A DNA stretch of 64,000 bases from assembly GCA_964017195.1 (NCBI GenBank), contig OZ024890.1:48016093-48080092 (forward strand). Reading direction: 5' to 3'. The notes under the pieces are model-generated. The model ran no database searches and was not told the origin of the DNA. It saw nothing but the letters and a program-made list of their open reading frames with translations. This DNA comes from Siderastrea radians. Lineage: Eukaryota > Cnidaria > Anthozoa > Scleractinia > Rhizangiidae. Positions 31,615-40,900 of this stretch are shown here, one piece after another. The translations under genes and the position numbers were made by a program. The first letter of the stretch is position 1; the number at the start of each line of letters is the position of its first letter.

Positions 31615-31624
31615 TTTTTATTGT

Positions 31625-31635
31625 GTATAGTATAC
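31625..31635. promoter_or_regulatory. shared GTATAGTATAC box of a divergent gene pair
   Basis: A near-palindromic motif between the zinc-ribbon start (minus, 31614) and the integrase start (plus, 31637). The TATACA half directly precedes the integrase ATG. Confidence 0.55.
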
Positions 31636-31636
31636 A

Positions 31637-32044
31637 ATGAGCTCACGCGTTTTAAATAAGTTGTCAAAAATTTATTACAGCCCGCAAGGGTATTGGAAAG
31701 GGTTTGCAGCAATTAAGAAATTAGCCCAGGCAGCGAAAGTTTCGGAAGATGTGGCTCAAAACTGGTTGATGAAGCAAGCTCTTTGGCAGGTTTATTTACC
31801 AGCCCCACGTTACATTCCAAGACCGAAATTTGATGTTCCTGTTCCAAACAAAGTTCACCAAGCCGATCTTCTATATCTCCCACACGATCACCCACCACGC
31901 TCCCGTAAAACTTTCAAATATGCCCTCACAGTGGTAGATGTGGCCTCTCGATACAAAGAGGCCGAACCGTTGACCACAAAAGAGGCTAAAGCAGTTGCAG
32001 CTGCTCTGGAGCAGATTTATAGGAGTCGACCAGCACCTCATTGA
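31637..32044 (+). CDS. integrase N-terminal fragment
   Basis: 135 residues: a helical N-terminal zone (VLNKLSKIYYSPQGYWKG...), then the first catalytic Asp in HQADLLYLPHD and the FKYALTVVDVASRYKEAEPL strand. The last 9 residues are encoded by the inserted MITE. ATG is preceded by AGTATACA. Confidence 0.8.
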   Translation: MSSRVLNKLSKIYYSPQGYWKGFAAIKKLAQAAKVSEDVAQNWLMKQALWQVYLPAPRYIPRPKFDVPVPNKVHQADLLYLPHDHPPRSRKTFKYALTVVDVASRYKEAEPLTTKEAKAVAAALEQIYRSRPAPH

Positions 32045-32184
32045 ACATCTCACATGATTGGCCATAAGAACAATAAGATAACGGCACAAACAATGCCCCT
32101 ATCCCTGAAGACAATGAGCAATATTGTTTTAGAATGCCTCTGAAATTAGAGGTTCACAAGAGGTACTGGACTACTCATTTATAG
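32015..32184. mobile_element. 154-bp MITE with 8-bp target-site duplication in the integrase gene
   Basis: The element is 32023-32176. It is flanked by ATTATAG-type 8-mers, exactly ATTTATAG at 32015-32022 and 32177-32184. The ends are 17-bp inverted repeats matching at 14 positions (GAGTCGACCAGCACCTC versus GAGTAGTCCAGTACCTC). It has no coding capacity. An 8-bp duplication fits hAT or P-type transposases. Insertion plus duplication is 162 bp, so the integrase phase is kept on both sides. Confidence 0.88.
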
Positions 32185-32194
32185 TCGTGGTCCT

Positions 32195-32587
32195 TTGAAG
32201 TGGCCGAAACTGCTTCAAGTCGATCCTGGTCGTGAGTTTATGGGCGCTATGAATCAACTGCTTTGGAAACATAATGTTGAGGTTAGACGTGGTCGTGTGG
32301 ATATTCACCGTGATCAAGCTATCGTTGAAAGATTCAACTGCACCCTGGCTGAACGACTGTTTGGACACCAATATGGGGTTGAAATGCGCCTCCCAGAAGA
32401 CAAAAGATCGACTGACTGGGTGGCCCGACTGCCCGCTGTTATTTCAGCTTTGAATAAGGAAGTCACTCGACTGACTGGTCAAAAACCTGTTGTTGCCATC
32501 AAAAAGAAAACTGTTCCATCCAAACCCTCAACACCTTATTTGAGACCCGTTGGTGTGAACGAAAAAAAGCTAATACCTCCGGTTTAA
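32195..32587 (+). CDS. integrase catalytic core fragment
   Basis: 130 residues from the ATG inside the core. Contains the second catalytic Asp (VDPGREF), the catalytic Glu (HRDQAIVERFN) and the AERLFGHQYGVEMRLP segment. Upstream coding in the same phase reaches back to the MITE end at 32177, so the true exon is longer than the ATG suggests. Confidence 0.8.
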   Translation: MKWPKLLQVDPGREFMGAMNQLLWKHNVEVRRGRVDIHRDQAIVERFNCTLAERLFGHQYGVEMRLPEDKRSTDWVARLPAVISALNKEVTRLTGQKPVVAIKKKTVPSKPSTPYLRPVGVNEKKLIPPV

Positions 32588-32806
32588 GTGTTCGCTATCT
32601 CTATACCAGGTGAACTTGAAGGTGGTCGACGAAGAGCTACCGACCCAATCTGGTCGTTGAATGTTTACGAGATTGAAAAAATTATGATAAAACCAGACGC
32701 ACCGGTTATCTATTATTTGTTTGACGGTCCAAAACGCTGGTTTGTCAGCGAAGAGCTTTTGGTTGTCCCTCCAGATACACAACTACCACCGGCAATCCAA
32801 CAATGA
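32588..32806 (+). CDS. integrase C-terminal fragment
   Basis: 72 residues in the same phase as the core, directly after TAA 32585-32587. GELEGGRRRATDPIWSL and FDGPKRWFVSEELLVVPP are the conserved tail of Polinton integrases. Not an independent gene. Confidence 0.7.
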   Translation: MFAISIPGELEGGRRRATDPIWSLNVYEIEKIMIKPDAPVIYYLFDGPKRWFVSEELLVVPPDTQLPPAIQQ

Positions 32807-34050
32807 AACTCGATCGGTTCTGTGTGAATACCGTCTTCCAATACCCAGCGTTTGTCATAGTAAGCGCTCAACCCCAGCTTCTGCTGTTCGTAAGTGACAA
32901 TCTGCCCGTTCCGCATCCTGAAACCTCTATTAGTTGCTATGTCCTTGCTGCCTTCCAAAGCTTTCTCAAAACGCTGCGCCGTGATCTCGTTTTGTTTCTT
33001 TGACACCCCTTTCGTGCTGAACTTCTTTTTACCCTCAGAATCTTCGGCGTAATAAAATTTTGAACAAAGAGCAAGCATTTTTTTACCTTGAAATTCTAGT
33101 TTAAAAAGGCCTGGTGTCCGACTGCTCCATTTGTCCCAAGCTAACCATTCTTTCTTTTTTACCTCAAATTCTGTTTGCAGCTCTGGTTTAACGACGTCTT
33201 CCAACTTTTCTGCGCTAATTGCTATGTAATTACTGTCTGTGTTCATCTGAATCAATTCGAAATCTTTTCTGTCAAAATATCTGTCAAGAAAGTCATAATA
33301 GAATTCAAGCATTCGAAGTTTAGCCAGTTGATATACAGCTATTCCAACCTGAAATGGTCTTTTGATTGTGATCTTTGTTTTTCTACTTTCCAGCTCATAC
33401 GCTTTCCCAATTTCGTCAAGATCGCTGAAATATGCGTTTCGCAAGGCTCTGTCAACTTTCTTTTCGTTTTTGGTGTAAATAACGTTTGTTTGCCTCTCCA
33501 AGGCTTCGATGAGCTTTCCATACCCACTATTTCCTAACAGTTTGAATACCTCACCCGGCAGCGCCTTGCTTTTTTCTTTATCTCCAGTTCTACGAGCTTC
33601 AGTAACTCGCTCCACAAACCAAGTGAATATTTTTGTTGGTTGGTAATCAATTGTCCGATAAACAGTTGTGATCACTGCTCCATGCTCAAGATACCATCTA
33701 AGAAGAGGTGCGTATAATAATATCTTCTTTGCAGACAATTCTCCCACTAACTTCTTTCCGTCTCCTCGGTTCCTTTTTGTGCGTTTAAGATAGTCAAGCA
33801 TATGCTGCGGCACAGCTTCAATAGGAACCTTTTTGTTGTAGAAGAACGGACACATTTCCTCAAATTTTGGATATAAATGTTCAGGGATCTCTATATCAAC
33901 TTCTGCAAATCCGAACCTTTTTTCTTCTTTGAGTCTTTGTGTCAGTGTGGGAGCGACGGCTTCGTTATTGTAGTGCACGACCCTTCCTTTTCCACAAGGC
34001 ATGTCTCTAAGCATGGTTGACAGATACAAAGCGTTGGCGTCGTAACCCAC
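32713..34050 (-). CDS. polymerase B palm and thumb fragment
   Basis: A 445-residue open frame. Motif A is GYDANALYLSTMLRDMPCG at the start, motif B is KLLGNSGYGKLIE near residue 170 and motif C is QMNTDSNYI near residue 265, where the usual YxDTDS is MNTDS. LFKLEFQGKKMLALCSKFYY and KGVSKKQN follow, the KxY-like region of the thumb. The C-terminus runs past the expected end into the antisense of the integrase 3' end, which suggests a lost stop. Confidence 0.88.
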   Translation of the reverse strand: MGYDANALYLSTMLRDMPCGKGRVVHYNNEAVAPTLTQRLKEEKRFGFAEVDIEIPEHLYPKFEEMCPFFYNKKVPIEAVPQHMLDYLKRTKRNRGDGKKLVGELSAKKILLYAPLLRWYLEHGAVITTVYRTIDYQPTKIFTWFVERVTEARRTGDKEKSKALPGEVFKLLGNSGYGKLIEALERQTNVIYTKNEKKVDRALRNAYFSDLDEIGKAYELESRKTKITIKRPFQVGIAVYQLAKLRMLEFYYDFLDRYFDRKDFELIQMNTDSNYIAISAEKLEDVVKPELQTEFEVKKKEWLAWDKWSSRTPGLFKLEFQGKKMLALCSKFYYAEDSEGKKKFSTKGVSKKQNEITAQRFEKALEGSKDIATNRGFRMRNGQIVTYEQQKLGLSAYYDKRWVLEDGIHTEPIEFHCWIAGGSCVSGGTTKSSSLTNQRFGPSNK

Positions 34051-34581
34051 TATATTCTCGTAACTCCAACTTCATGATATCTTGTGAAAACAAGGCTTGG
34101 TCCTCCAACAACAGCTTCTTTCAACATCTCATACGCTTCTGTGCACGGGCTGTAAAGATCTGCGCCCCTCTCAACACATCCGCGAAGTAAGTAATGTAAA
34201 CTAACACCTGGGATACTTACAGCATCTTTCAAAATATCTATTCCTTTATCAGTGTAGAAAGCACGCATACAAAGAAAGCACAGATACAAAGCAGATACAA
34301 AGATACAAAGAAAGCACAGATACAAAGAAAGCACAGATACAAAGCGTTGGCGTCGTAACCCACTATATTCTCGTAACTCCAACTTCATGATATCTTGTGA
34401 AAACAAGGCTTGGTCCTCCAACAACAGCTTCTTTCAACATCTCATACGCTTCTGTGCACGGGCTGTAAAGATCTGCGCCCCTCTCAACACATCCGCGAAG
34501 TAAGTAATGTAAACTAACACCTGGGATACTTACAGCATCTTTCAAAATATCTATTCCTTTATCAGTGTAGAAAGCACGCAT
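34021..34581. repeat. 248-bp exact duplication inside the polymerase gene
   Basis: Bases 34021-34268 recur without a mismatch that I could see at 34334-34581 (offset 313). The 65-bp spacer is made of repeats of ACAAAGAAAGCACAGAT and CAGATACAAAG derived from the two ends. The offset is not a multiple of three, so the duplication shifts the frame. The duplicated segment encodes the region from the end of the exonuclease linker up to motif A. Confidence 0.95.
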
Positions 34582-35160
34582 CTTTTCCAGCGCCTCGAGG
34601 CCAGGAGCTACATCGAGATTATTGTAGTAACGCAACCAGTCTGCGAAGGTACACATACCCTTTTCTTTGAACAGGCGCTGGCACCCTTCCCATTCATCTC
34701 GTGTTAGAACATAACCACCCTTTAGCTTCGAATACCAATCCTCATATTTCGGTAGTCCTCGAAAATCAAGTTTTTCAGGTTTGTCAAACCATTCATACGG
34801 AAACCACGATTTTACAGTTTCGCATTCATAAGCTTTTACCCATTTCTCATAACTTGTACCCGGTCCTAAGTAGTTCATGATGTCGAGAAAGCGAAAGTTT
34901 TCAGTCAAAATAAACATAATTTTGTTTCCATTTTTTGCAACTTTTACTTTATCCGTTGTATCAGCTAAAAGCTCCGCGAAATGTTCTCTGATAACATTCA
35001 AATCATATCTCCCGGAGTTAAACCCAAGAACTGGCACCTGATTACACCATCTTTCTATTTTGAAACGCTGCGCTTTTGTAATCATATTTATGTAGTCAGG
35101 TATGAAGGCTGCTCTTACTTGATCACTAATGTTTTTCTCACGCCTCTCAAGTTCTTCCAT
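34363..35160 (-). CDS. polymerase B exonuclease fragment
   Basis: A 265-residue frame. LGFNSGRYDLNVIREHF is the second exonuclease motif and YYNNLDVAPGLEALEKM the third; the metal-binding Asp residues are present. The frame ends shortly after RYHEVGVTRI, where a small deletion and shift separate it from motif A. The first ATG here is internal; coding continues upstream in another frame. Confidence 0.85.
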   Translation of the reverse strand: MEELERREKNISDQVRAAFIPDYINMITKAQRFKIERWCNQVPVLGFNSGRYDLNVIREHFAELLADTTDKVKVAKNGNKIMFILTENFRFLDIMNYLGPGTSYEKWVKAYECETVKSWFPYEWFDKPEKLDFRGLPKYEDWYSKLKGGYVLTRDEWEGCQRLFKEKGMCTFADWLRYYNNLDVAPGLEALEKMRAFYTDKGIDILKDAVSIPGVSLHYLLRGCVERGADLYSPCTEAYEMLKEAVVGGPSLVFTRYHEVGVTRI

Positions 35161-35879
35161 AAACTTACGAACAAGCTCAGCAGGATCTCTTTCACAGATA
35201 TGAGTTGTTCTCTTTCTAAAGTATCACCAACGCTAACAGAAATTGGTACGTGTTTATTTTCGATTGTTAACGTTCCTGTTGGTTCTTTCCTATGATTTTT
35301 ATCTCCGTATGCTTCAAAGTCAAACAATATAGCGTGTGGGTAACTTTGTATTTGAGTCTTTGGTAACTTTATATTTATTTTTCCTACTTCACAAGACCAC
35401 GCCTCGATTACACGGTAGCCAGCAGCTCGAAGCTTTTGTGTACGTTCAACAGTTGCTTTAAATCTATCTTCTCTTGTTGGGTTATTATGACTAATAATTC
35501 TATTTCGATCATGAGGAAAACATTTTCGACATCCATGCCAATGACATCCATGATATTGAAAAACAGTTTTTGTTTCGTGGTTGTAACCGTCAACAGGAGC
35601 GCGCTCAACATATCTTTCACCGCCATGCCCGCAAGCAGCGTGGTGAATGTGAATTTTACGAAGTGCTGCTTCTTGTTCAAGCCAACGAAGAGATTCTAAA
35701 GAAGATGAATGTTTTTTTAGATAAAAAGCCTCCTCAAAAACTGTTTGTGGGTATTCAACTTTTTCAGCTGGACATTGAATCACCGTCTTTCCTTCCGCAC
35801 ATTTTTCGATATGCCGTTGAAGGTCGCAGGGCTTTAGTTGATCTTGAACGACAATGAAAACATACATAAACTTTTGCAA
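35115..35879 (-). CDS. polymerase B N-terminal nuclease-like and ExoI fragment
   Basis: A 254-residue frame. CDLQRHIEKC looks like a zinc-finger remnant. The block HHAACGHGGERYVERAPVDG then YHGCHWHGCRKCFP and a R..KL.AAGY.VIEAWSCE segment is a domain often fused to Polinton polymerases; its D, E and C residues suggest a PD-(D/E)XK-type nuclease, which is inference. AILFDFEAYG is the first exonuclease motif. The last 33 residues are beyond a frameshift near 35190. Confidence 0.8.
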   Translation of the reverse strand: MQKFMYVFIVVQDQLKPCDLQRHIEKCAEGKTVIQCPAEKVEYPQTVFEEAFYLKKHSSSLESLRWLEQEAALRKIHIHHAACGHGGERYVERAPVDGYNHETKTVFQYHGCHWHGCRKCFPHDRNRIISHNNPTREDRFKATVERTQKLRAAGYRVIEAWSCEVGKINIKLPKTQIQSYPHAILFDFEAYGDKNHRKEPTGTLTIENKHVPISVSVGDTLEREQLISVKEILLSLFVSLWKNLRGVRKTLVIK

Positions 35880-36550
35880 TCTTCGTAATATCTTTTATAA
35901 TGAAAGCATGCCCCTCGTAAATTCCAATTGTCAAAATATTTGTTAATTTGGCTGGTGGTGTCCTGATAAGATGCCATACAACTTCACCATTCTGCAAACG
36001 TTCAGGCTCATATACACGAATACCCAACCAATCTTTGAAAATTTGTTTTTTATTAAGATGTTTTTCAACCTCATCAAGTTCATCTAAAGATGTTTTACGG
36101 CAATCTTGTGGAGCAGCTTTGAGGTTGAAGAAACCTTTTGCAAGTTCCCGTGCTGCCGTTGTACTTCGATCTGGTCTTGAACCTCGGTGTACCGCAATAC
36201 AACGCCAAAGTCATAAATTGTCTTTGTAAGTGTCTAAAGCTAGCATATTACGACTATGTGAGGTTACGCAGCCAATCTGGTAATGGTCCTGTTCCTAAAA
36301 GCGGTTGACGATCAAGCACCACCTTTACATCAACATTAAAATGCTTTTCAAACACCCATTTCGTGTCAGGTCTATTTATGTTGTCAGGGTCCAAACGAAA
36401 TTTTTCCCGATCACTCAACTGAACCATTTTTCCGCATCAGAAAGATGATCAAACCAAGGAGAACTTTTCTTAGTGTAATTCACATATCTTTCATTATTTT
36501 CAACGTTTCGTAATTGATATGAAAAATAATGCCTTGCGTAGAAAGATGTT
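35840..36550 (-). pseudogene. polymerase B N-terminal region, broken
   Basis: Coding-like sequence in several frames. One frame carries LDRQPLLGTGPLPDWLRNL and ends in TAG. Another carries ALDTYKDNL, a TGA at 36213-36211, then LWRCIAVHRGSRPDRSTTAA and GIRVYEPERLQNGEVVWHL (open at 36027-35764). The TGA stands where a Cys codon is likely (TGC or TGT to TGA). These segments are highly conserved in animal Polinton polymerases. Confidence 0.75.
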
Positions 36551-36572
36551 TTAACTTTCTCTCTTATTTTTT

Positions 36573-36974
36573 TCACAAAATCTGGTATAGGTCTTTTTCA
36601 AGATCTTTAATGAAACGCCAACGAATGTAACGTCGCCCTCTTTTTTCTTCTCCTTCATATTCGGCTGTGTCATATAAATCAAGAATCTCATTCTGATAGT
36701 TTGTAAAATTTTGAATGGTTTTTCGAGAGAGTGGATCAAACTTTCTCAAATTTTCTTGTGTTTTTCTCCCCCTTTTTTTACGAGGAGGAGCGATCGGTTG
36801 AAATGTTTCAGGAGTTAAAGGTTCATTTAAATTATTCTCAGAAATTGTTTCATCCATTATGTTCTGAATTGTTTTTCGAACAGCAGGAGCGTCCTTTGCA
36901 ATTAATTGCTCTAAAATTTGTAAATTTGCTGGCCCAAGTTCTTTCAAAATTTCTTCAATGTTAAGCATTGTCAT
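36573..36974 (-). CDS. polymerase B N-terminus
   Basis: 133 residues, acidic and Leu-rich at first (MLNIEEILKELGPANL), then a basic PPRKKRGRKTQ AT-hook-like motif and a helical segment. TTTATAAAATAAG lies just before the ATG, and the next conserved segment continues in another frame after 36590. I take it as the start of the polymerase gene rather than a separate gene; the second view cannot be excluded. Confidence 0.65.
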   Translation of the reverse strand: MTMLNIEEILKELGPANLQILEQLIAKDAPAVRKTIQNIMDETISENNLNEPLTPETFQPIAPPRKKRGRKTQENLRKFDPLSRKTIQNFTNYQNEILDLYDTAEYEGEEKRGRRYIRWRFIKDLEKDLYQIL

Positions 36975-37045
36975 TGCAACTTATTTTATAAAGATTGCTT
37001 TTCTTTAATTGAAAAAAATTTTATGCTGGGCGGTGTATTTAAGTA

Positions 37046-37219
37046 AGTAGTAATACATGCGTCAAACAAATACTACCTGTTGTCAGTGGTTTATTTAAGA
37101 ATTTTAAAGCTCCCACCAATAACATGCGACGCAGGAGCTTGTTATTGGTGGGAGCTTTAAAATTCTTAAATAAACCTCTCACAATCAGGTGGTATTTGTT
37201 TGACGCATGTATTACTACT
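37046..37219. repeat. 174-bp hairpin at the right end of the Polinton
   Basis: Two arms of about 79 bp pair with a few mismatches around a 14-base loop (about 37125-37140). The outer ends read AGTAGTAATACATGCG and its complement; the inner parts include GCTCCCACCAATAACA. It lies 72 bp beyond the polymerase start, where a Polinton terminus is expected, and Polinton ends begin with AG. It may be a terminal repeat joined head to head with itself, or an unrelated foldback MITE. No direct duplication was seen at its edges. Confidence 0.8.
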
Positions 37220-37932
37220 CCAATACTTATTACAAACGAAAATTAAAAGAAGCCTGAATTCTCACTCTTGAAATTAATTTTGTTTTCTATGAGAAGGCGA
37301 CGTACAGTTCTTAATACGGTCTATCCGGCAGTATAAGTAACCAAATATTGTTCGATGATAATCTTGTTTTAAAAAGAAAATGTATGTTTGATGAGAAGGG
37401 GAAACGAAAGTAATCTTACCTCAGAAAGTGTGGAGAAACAGAAGAAGACCTAAACGCTTAATGCCTGTTAGCAGTGCAGGCCAAAAATTGTCGGGCTGAT
37501 TATGTGAAAAAGCTGGTGAAGATAGCCCGAAGACGTTCATCACCAGGATCAACTTTTGCAATCTCTCGAGGTCCTTTATTACAGAAAGACACTTTCCACT
37601 TACCGTCAAAAGAAACTTAAAATCGACCAATGAAGTTTGGTTCGGAATTATCCTCTCGGACGACGGGATGAGCAAAGAAAATTTCAGGGACCGACAGTGC
37701 TAACTCATGCAGCCAGGTATCTGAAAAGACCTTTTCTCTACAAAAAAAGCAGCCAGCTTTGTTGTTCTTATCACTATTTTCGCTCTGGTACCGTCCTCTG
37801 TACATTCAGGAGGTAAATGCCCTACCGCCTGGGTTTGTAGTTTACGACACTATAATTTTATTGAATGGCAAAAAAGCGTACATTCAGCTTTGAATAGAAA
37901 AAATAATAATTTGAATATAAGCTAATAATTAC
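37220..37932. other. right flank of the provirus
   Basis: Possibly contains further exons of the minus-strand Ig gene: a GTAAGA donor context occurs at about 37424. No exon could be fixed with confidence. Confidence 0.35.
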
Positions 37933-40900
37933 CAATAACAGCCACTTCAAAATCTCTGGTGTCAAAGCCAGCTTCACTCTTTGCCACACAAGTGCAGTTG
38001 CCCTCCTGTTTTATTGTGCCCCCTACTTTACCGATCCCGCTAGCCAAAGGTGAACAGTTTGATGCGTTGAGCAACGACATGTTGATGGGAGGAGTTCCTT
38101 CGGCTAAGCACCATACATAGTGTTCTCGTACAGTTCGAACCTCTTGGAAAGGAACTGTTATTACTGGCTTATCTGCAAATAGAAGATAGTGAAGAAAAAA
38201 GGCAAAATATATCTGCCTGGATTTCGAAAAACCATGCTCCCCAGTTAACGCAATATAAAAACTACGAGTATGACGAGTCTTTCTTGTCTCCTTCGCTCTC
38301 TTCCTTCTCTCCTTCTCCTTTCTCTTTCGTGTAGTTTGAGGCTGATTGGAGTCATAAAACCTTGTCTTGAGCGTCGTTCCGGTTAAAATATCTCAATTTT
38401 CTGGAGCCACCTTTTCAAAACTCCAGCTACGATCTTCGACAAAACTAGTTGAGAAAAACGCAGTTAGCGGCGTATTAATCCCCTCACTCAATGTTGTTTG
38501 GAAGGACTGAGGATTCATCCGGGGAATTTTGGTGGCAAAGCAGCATTGATAAGGGGAGAGGGGAAAAGATTTGTTGTGGTAAGTGGTTTTCAAGGTCAAA
38601 GTTCTCATTCATTTAGAGGTGTCTCAACAGATTTGTCCGAGATTGTAGATATCTATATATATTCGTTAATTAATATTAGAAAAGTTATAATAAAAGATAA
38701 TAATAAACTTGATTTGTAATAATATTCCTATAATTGTTATTTTGGAAACGGTGCCATGCCCAGCGTGTGGGCTTATGACAAGGTTTGCACGTGACGTGAT
38801 CGCCGCCATGTTGATGGTCATAAACAAAAGGCTTCTCATTGAGTGTTTACCATTTACAATAAACCCCGAAATTTCGGTTGGACTGTAAATGGTAAGGCTA
38901 TTTTGGTTCGTCCGACCGGGAAAACGTCCAAAATAAACGGAAGGTCTTGTGAGGTAGTCCAAAAGTCCCAAACGGAAAATTCAAATGGAAAATTGTGTTC
39001 CATTTTCATTTTTTCTACCAGTTTCAGGTCCTGCGCCAATAGTCAAACTAGTTCCAGACTCTCTGCAAATTAGAGTGAACTGCGCAAATGGTATACATGC
39101 TAAGTTCGGACGGAATTTCCCATTCGGGAGGTTATGCTTACCATTTGTACAAACCGTAGACCAACCGGTTTTCTCCTGTAAATGGTAAACAACTGTTAGC
39201 TCCTTTTGTTATTCCACTAAAACGGCCGCCACGTCAATGTCTTCTCAATCTCTAGGGATTGGTTGCAAACCATTAATCATGTATAATGAACGACAGGCAA
39301 GACATCTCAGTAGTTTTGGAGCTCCTTTTGTCATTGTGTAATTTCAATGATGTAAAGTATTCCAATCAACTGGAAGACATTTACACCTAATTCAATAAAG
39401 GTAGCCTGCAAAGCAGGCGGTTTTGCGGGGGGAATGATTCGAAAACAGCGATTACGAACGACCGGCCGCCATTTTGAACGCGCGAACAAGGGAGAAACTG
39501 GGGAGAGGAAAAAAGAGAAGGGAAGGGGGTGGGGGAGGGGAAAAAGGCGAGAAGAGGGGGGGGTCTGGGGGTGGGAAGAACCGCCTGCCCGGAAACTAGG
39601 GCCAAGTGAATTTTCCGTCCACGGAGGGACGGAAAATTCTGATTGGTCGTTACTGAAAGTTGTCAATCAATCTGTCAGCATCGGATCAACGCTCTAACGG
39701 CTGGTTGTTGCGAATGGTTCATCTTATTATTTTATTGTCAATGTATTTAGCGGATGTTTTTAGTAAAGTGGTCGATCGATAAACGGCTGAAAATTGAAGG
39801 CTTTTAACGGGTCACATCAAAATCACCAGTGTTTAGATGAATCGTGTCTGATTCAAACGGGTAAATAATCGACTTTCTCTCGAAACGACTGCACTTCACA
39901 CAGGTCGTCCCGTTTCTCCTGGAATGAAACTTCTATTCCATCGTATCGACAATAACTACTGTTTGCCGAACACGCACCTCGATTTGGGATTGTAATTTTT
40001 CCAATAAATACATCGGGCAAACTCCTCGAGTCCGCTGAAAGCTTTTAAAAAGTTCATATCGCTCACGTAAACAACTTTATGCAAATTAATTTTTGGTTGA
40101 AATTTGACCCACGGGGAATTTGAATACGCAGTGAAACGTTGTGTGACGGACGGAATAAAAGGTGCATTGTATTGAATGATTGTAAACTTATTAAATTACT
40201 ATAGAGCTTCAGTTATTTAGAACTATAAATCAAATGAAAAAAACTTAAAAATCCCAAACGTTTCGTAGCTGAGTGTACCGTTCGTATCAAGATAGAAAAC
40301 GCTACAATCAATCTGCGGTGTAGATGCAAGTAAAATTTGCATAATATCACGTGTAATTTGAAACCTAGATCTTGCAAGCAAAACAACGGGAACAAGGTCA
40401 TGATTTTTATACCGAACGTTTTCCTGCAACCATTAAATTCATTCGAGATCATTTTCAGACGAGAAAATTAAGTCTGCACAGAAGCAAATTTCAAGACGTG
40501 CTTGTTTGTTTACTTTTTATCGCCGGTAGTTTTTGCCGACTGCCGACGAACAAACATTGATTGGTTGGGATATTCGAAACCACAGAATCTGTCATCAGTT
40601 TGTCAAAATGCAAATAAGGGGGCGGAAGCCAAAAAAGCAGCCCATCCGGGCAGGCGGTATTTCAGCTTCTCCTCCCCAAGCCACTCGCGGCTGCGCCGCT
40701 CGCTGTCGCGGCTTCGCCGCTTTTGCTTGTGCGCGCGAAACCCAACAATACCGCCAGCTACGCAGGCTACAATAAAGGTTGCTTTGGGCATTGGGCAAAT
40801 GGGCATTGGGAAGCTATTGTTTGGCGGTCACTCAAGCAAAGCATTGCATTGTGTTCCGTATGCCCCAATGCCCAATGCCCAATTGCCAATGACCAATTGC

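Larger units (their letters stand above)
31637..32806 (+). pseudogene. Polinton integrase (rve family), split by a MITE and an in-frame stop
   Basis: Three frames in one phase: 31637-32044, 32195-32587 and 32588-32806. The first acidic residue is in HQADLLYLPHD, the second in VDPGREF and the Glu in HRDQAIVERFN, giving the retroviral-type D,D,E core that inserts the element. The C-terminal part (ELEGGRRRATDPIWSLNVY ... LLVVPPDTQLPP) is the usual DNA-binding tail. A 154-bp insertion with an 8-bp duplication separates the first two frames, adds 54 codons and brings stops. TAA at 32585-32587 separates the third frame; two opposite single-base shifts seem to surround it. Its end overlaps the converging polymerase frame by about 94 bp. 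Confidence 0.88.
32713..36974 (-). pseudogene. protein-primed DNA polymerase B, multiply disrupted
   Basis: A gene of about 4.2 kb, read right to left. Order: N-terminal region with an AT-hook-like RKKRGRK (36974-36573), an LDRQPLLGTGPLPDWLRNL segment near 36280-36230, a GIRVYEPERLQNGEVVWHL segment (36027-35840), a zinc-finger-like and nuclease-like region, the 3'-5' exonuclease (DFEAYG; LGFNSGRYDLNVI; YYNNLDV), and the palm (YDANALYL; KLLGNSGYGKL; MNTDSNYI). Such enzymes copy linear genomes using a terminal protein primer. Disruptions: frameshifts near 36590, 36410, 36240, 35840, 35190 and 34060, TGA at 36213-36211, and a 248-bp internal duplication. The gene cannot make a full enzyme. Confidence 0.9.
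22551..37219. mobile_element. Polinton/Maverick (adintovirus-like) endogenous element, decayed
   Basis: The block carries the defining set: protein-primed DNA polymerase B, retroviral-type integrase, adenain-like protease, FtsK/HerA packaging ATPase, double-jelly-roll major capsid protein and penton-like protein. Accessory genes are a collagen-stalk fibre, a PLA2-like protein, a zinc-ribbon protein and small unknowns. Gene density is high and intergenic gaps are short, unlike the flanks. Coding sequences lack introns. The right limit is set at a 174-bp hairpin; the left limit is only the end of the last gene, as no terminal repeat was found. Disruptions in at least seven genes show that the copy is inactive. 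Confidence 0.9.

Noticed and set aside
33339..33537. Plus-strand frames across the polymerase palm
   Set aside because: Antisense shadows of the clearly conserved polymerase frame.
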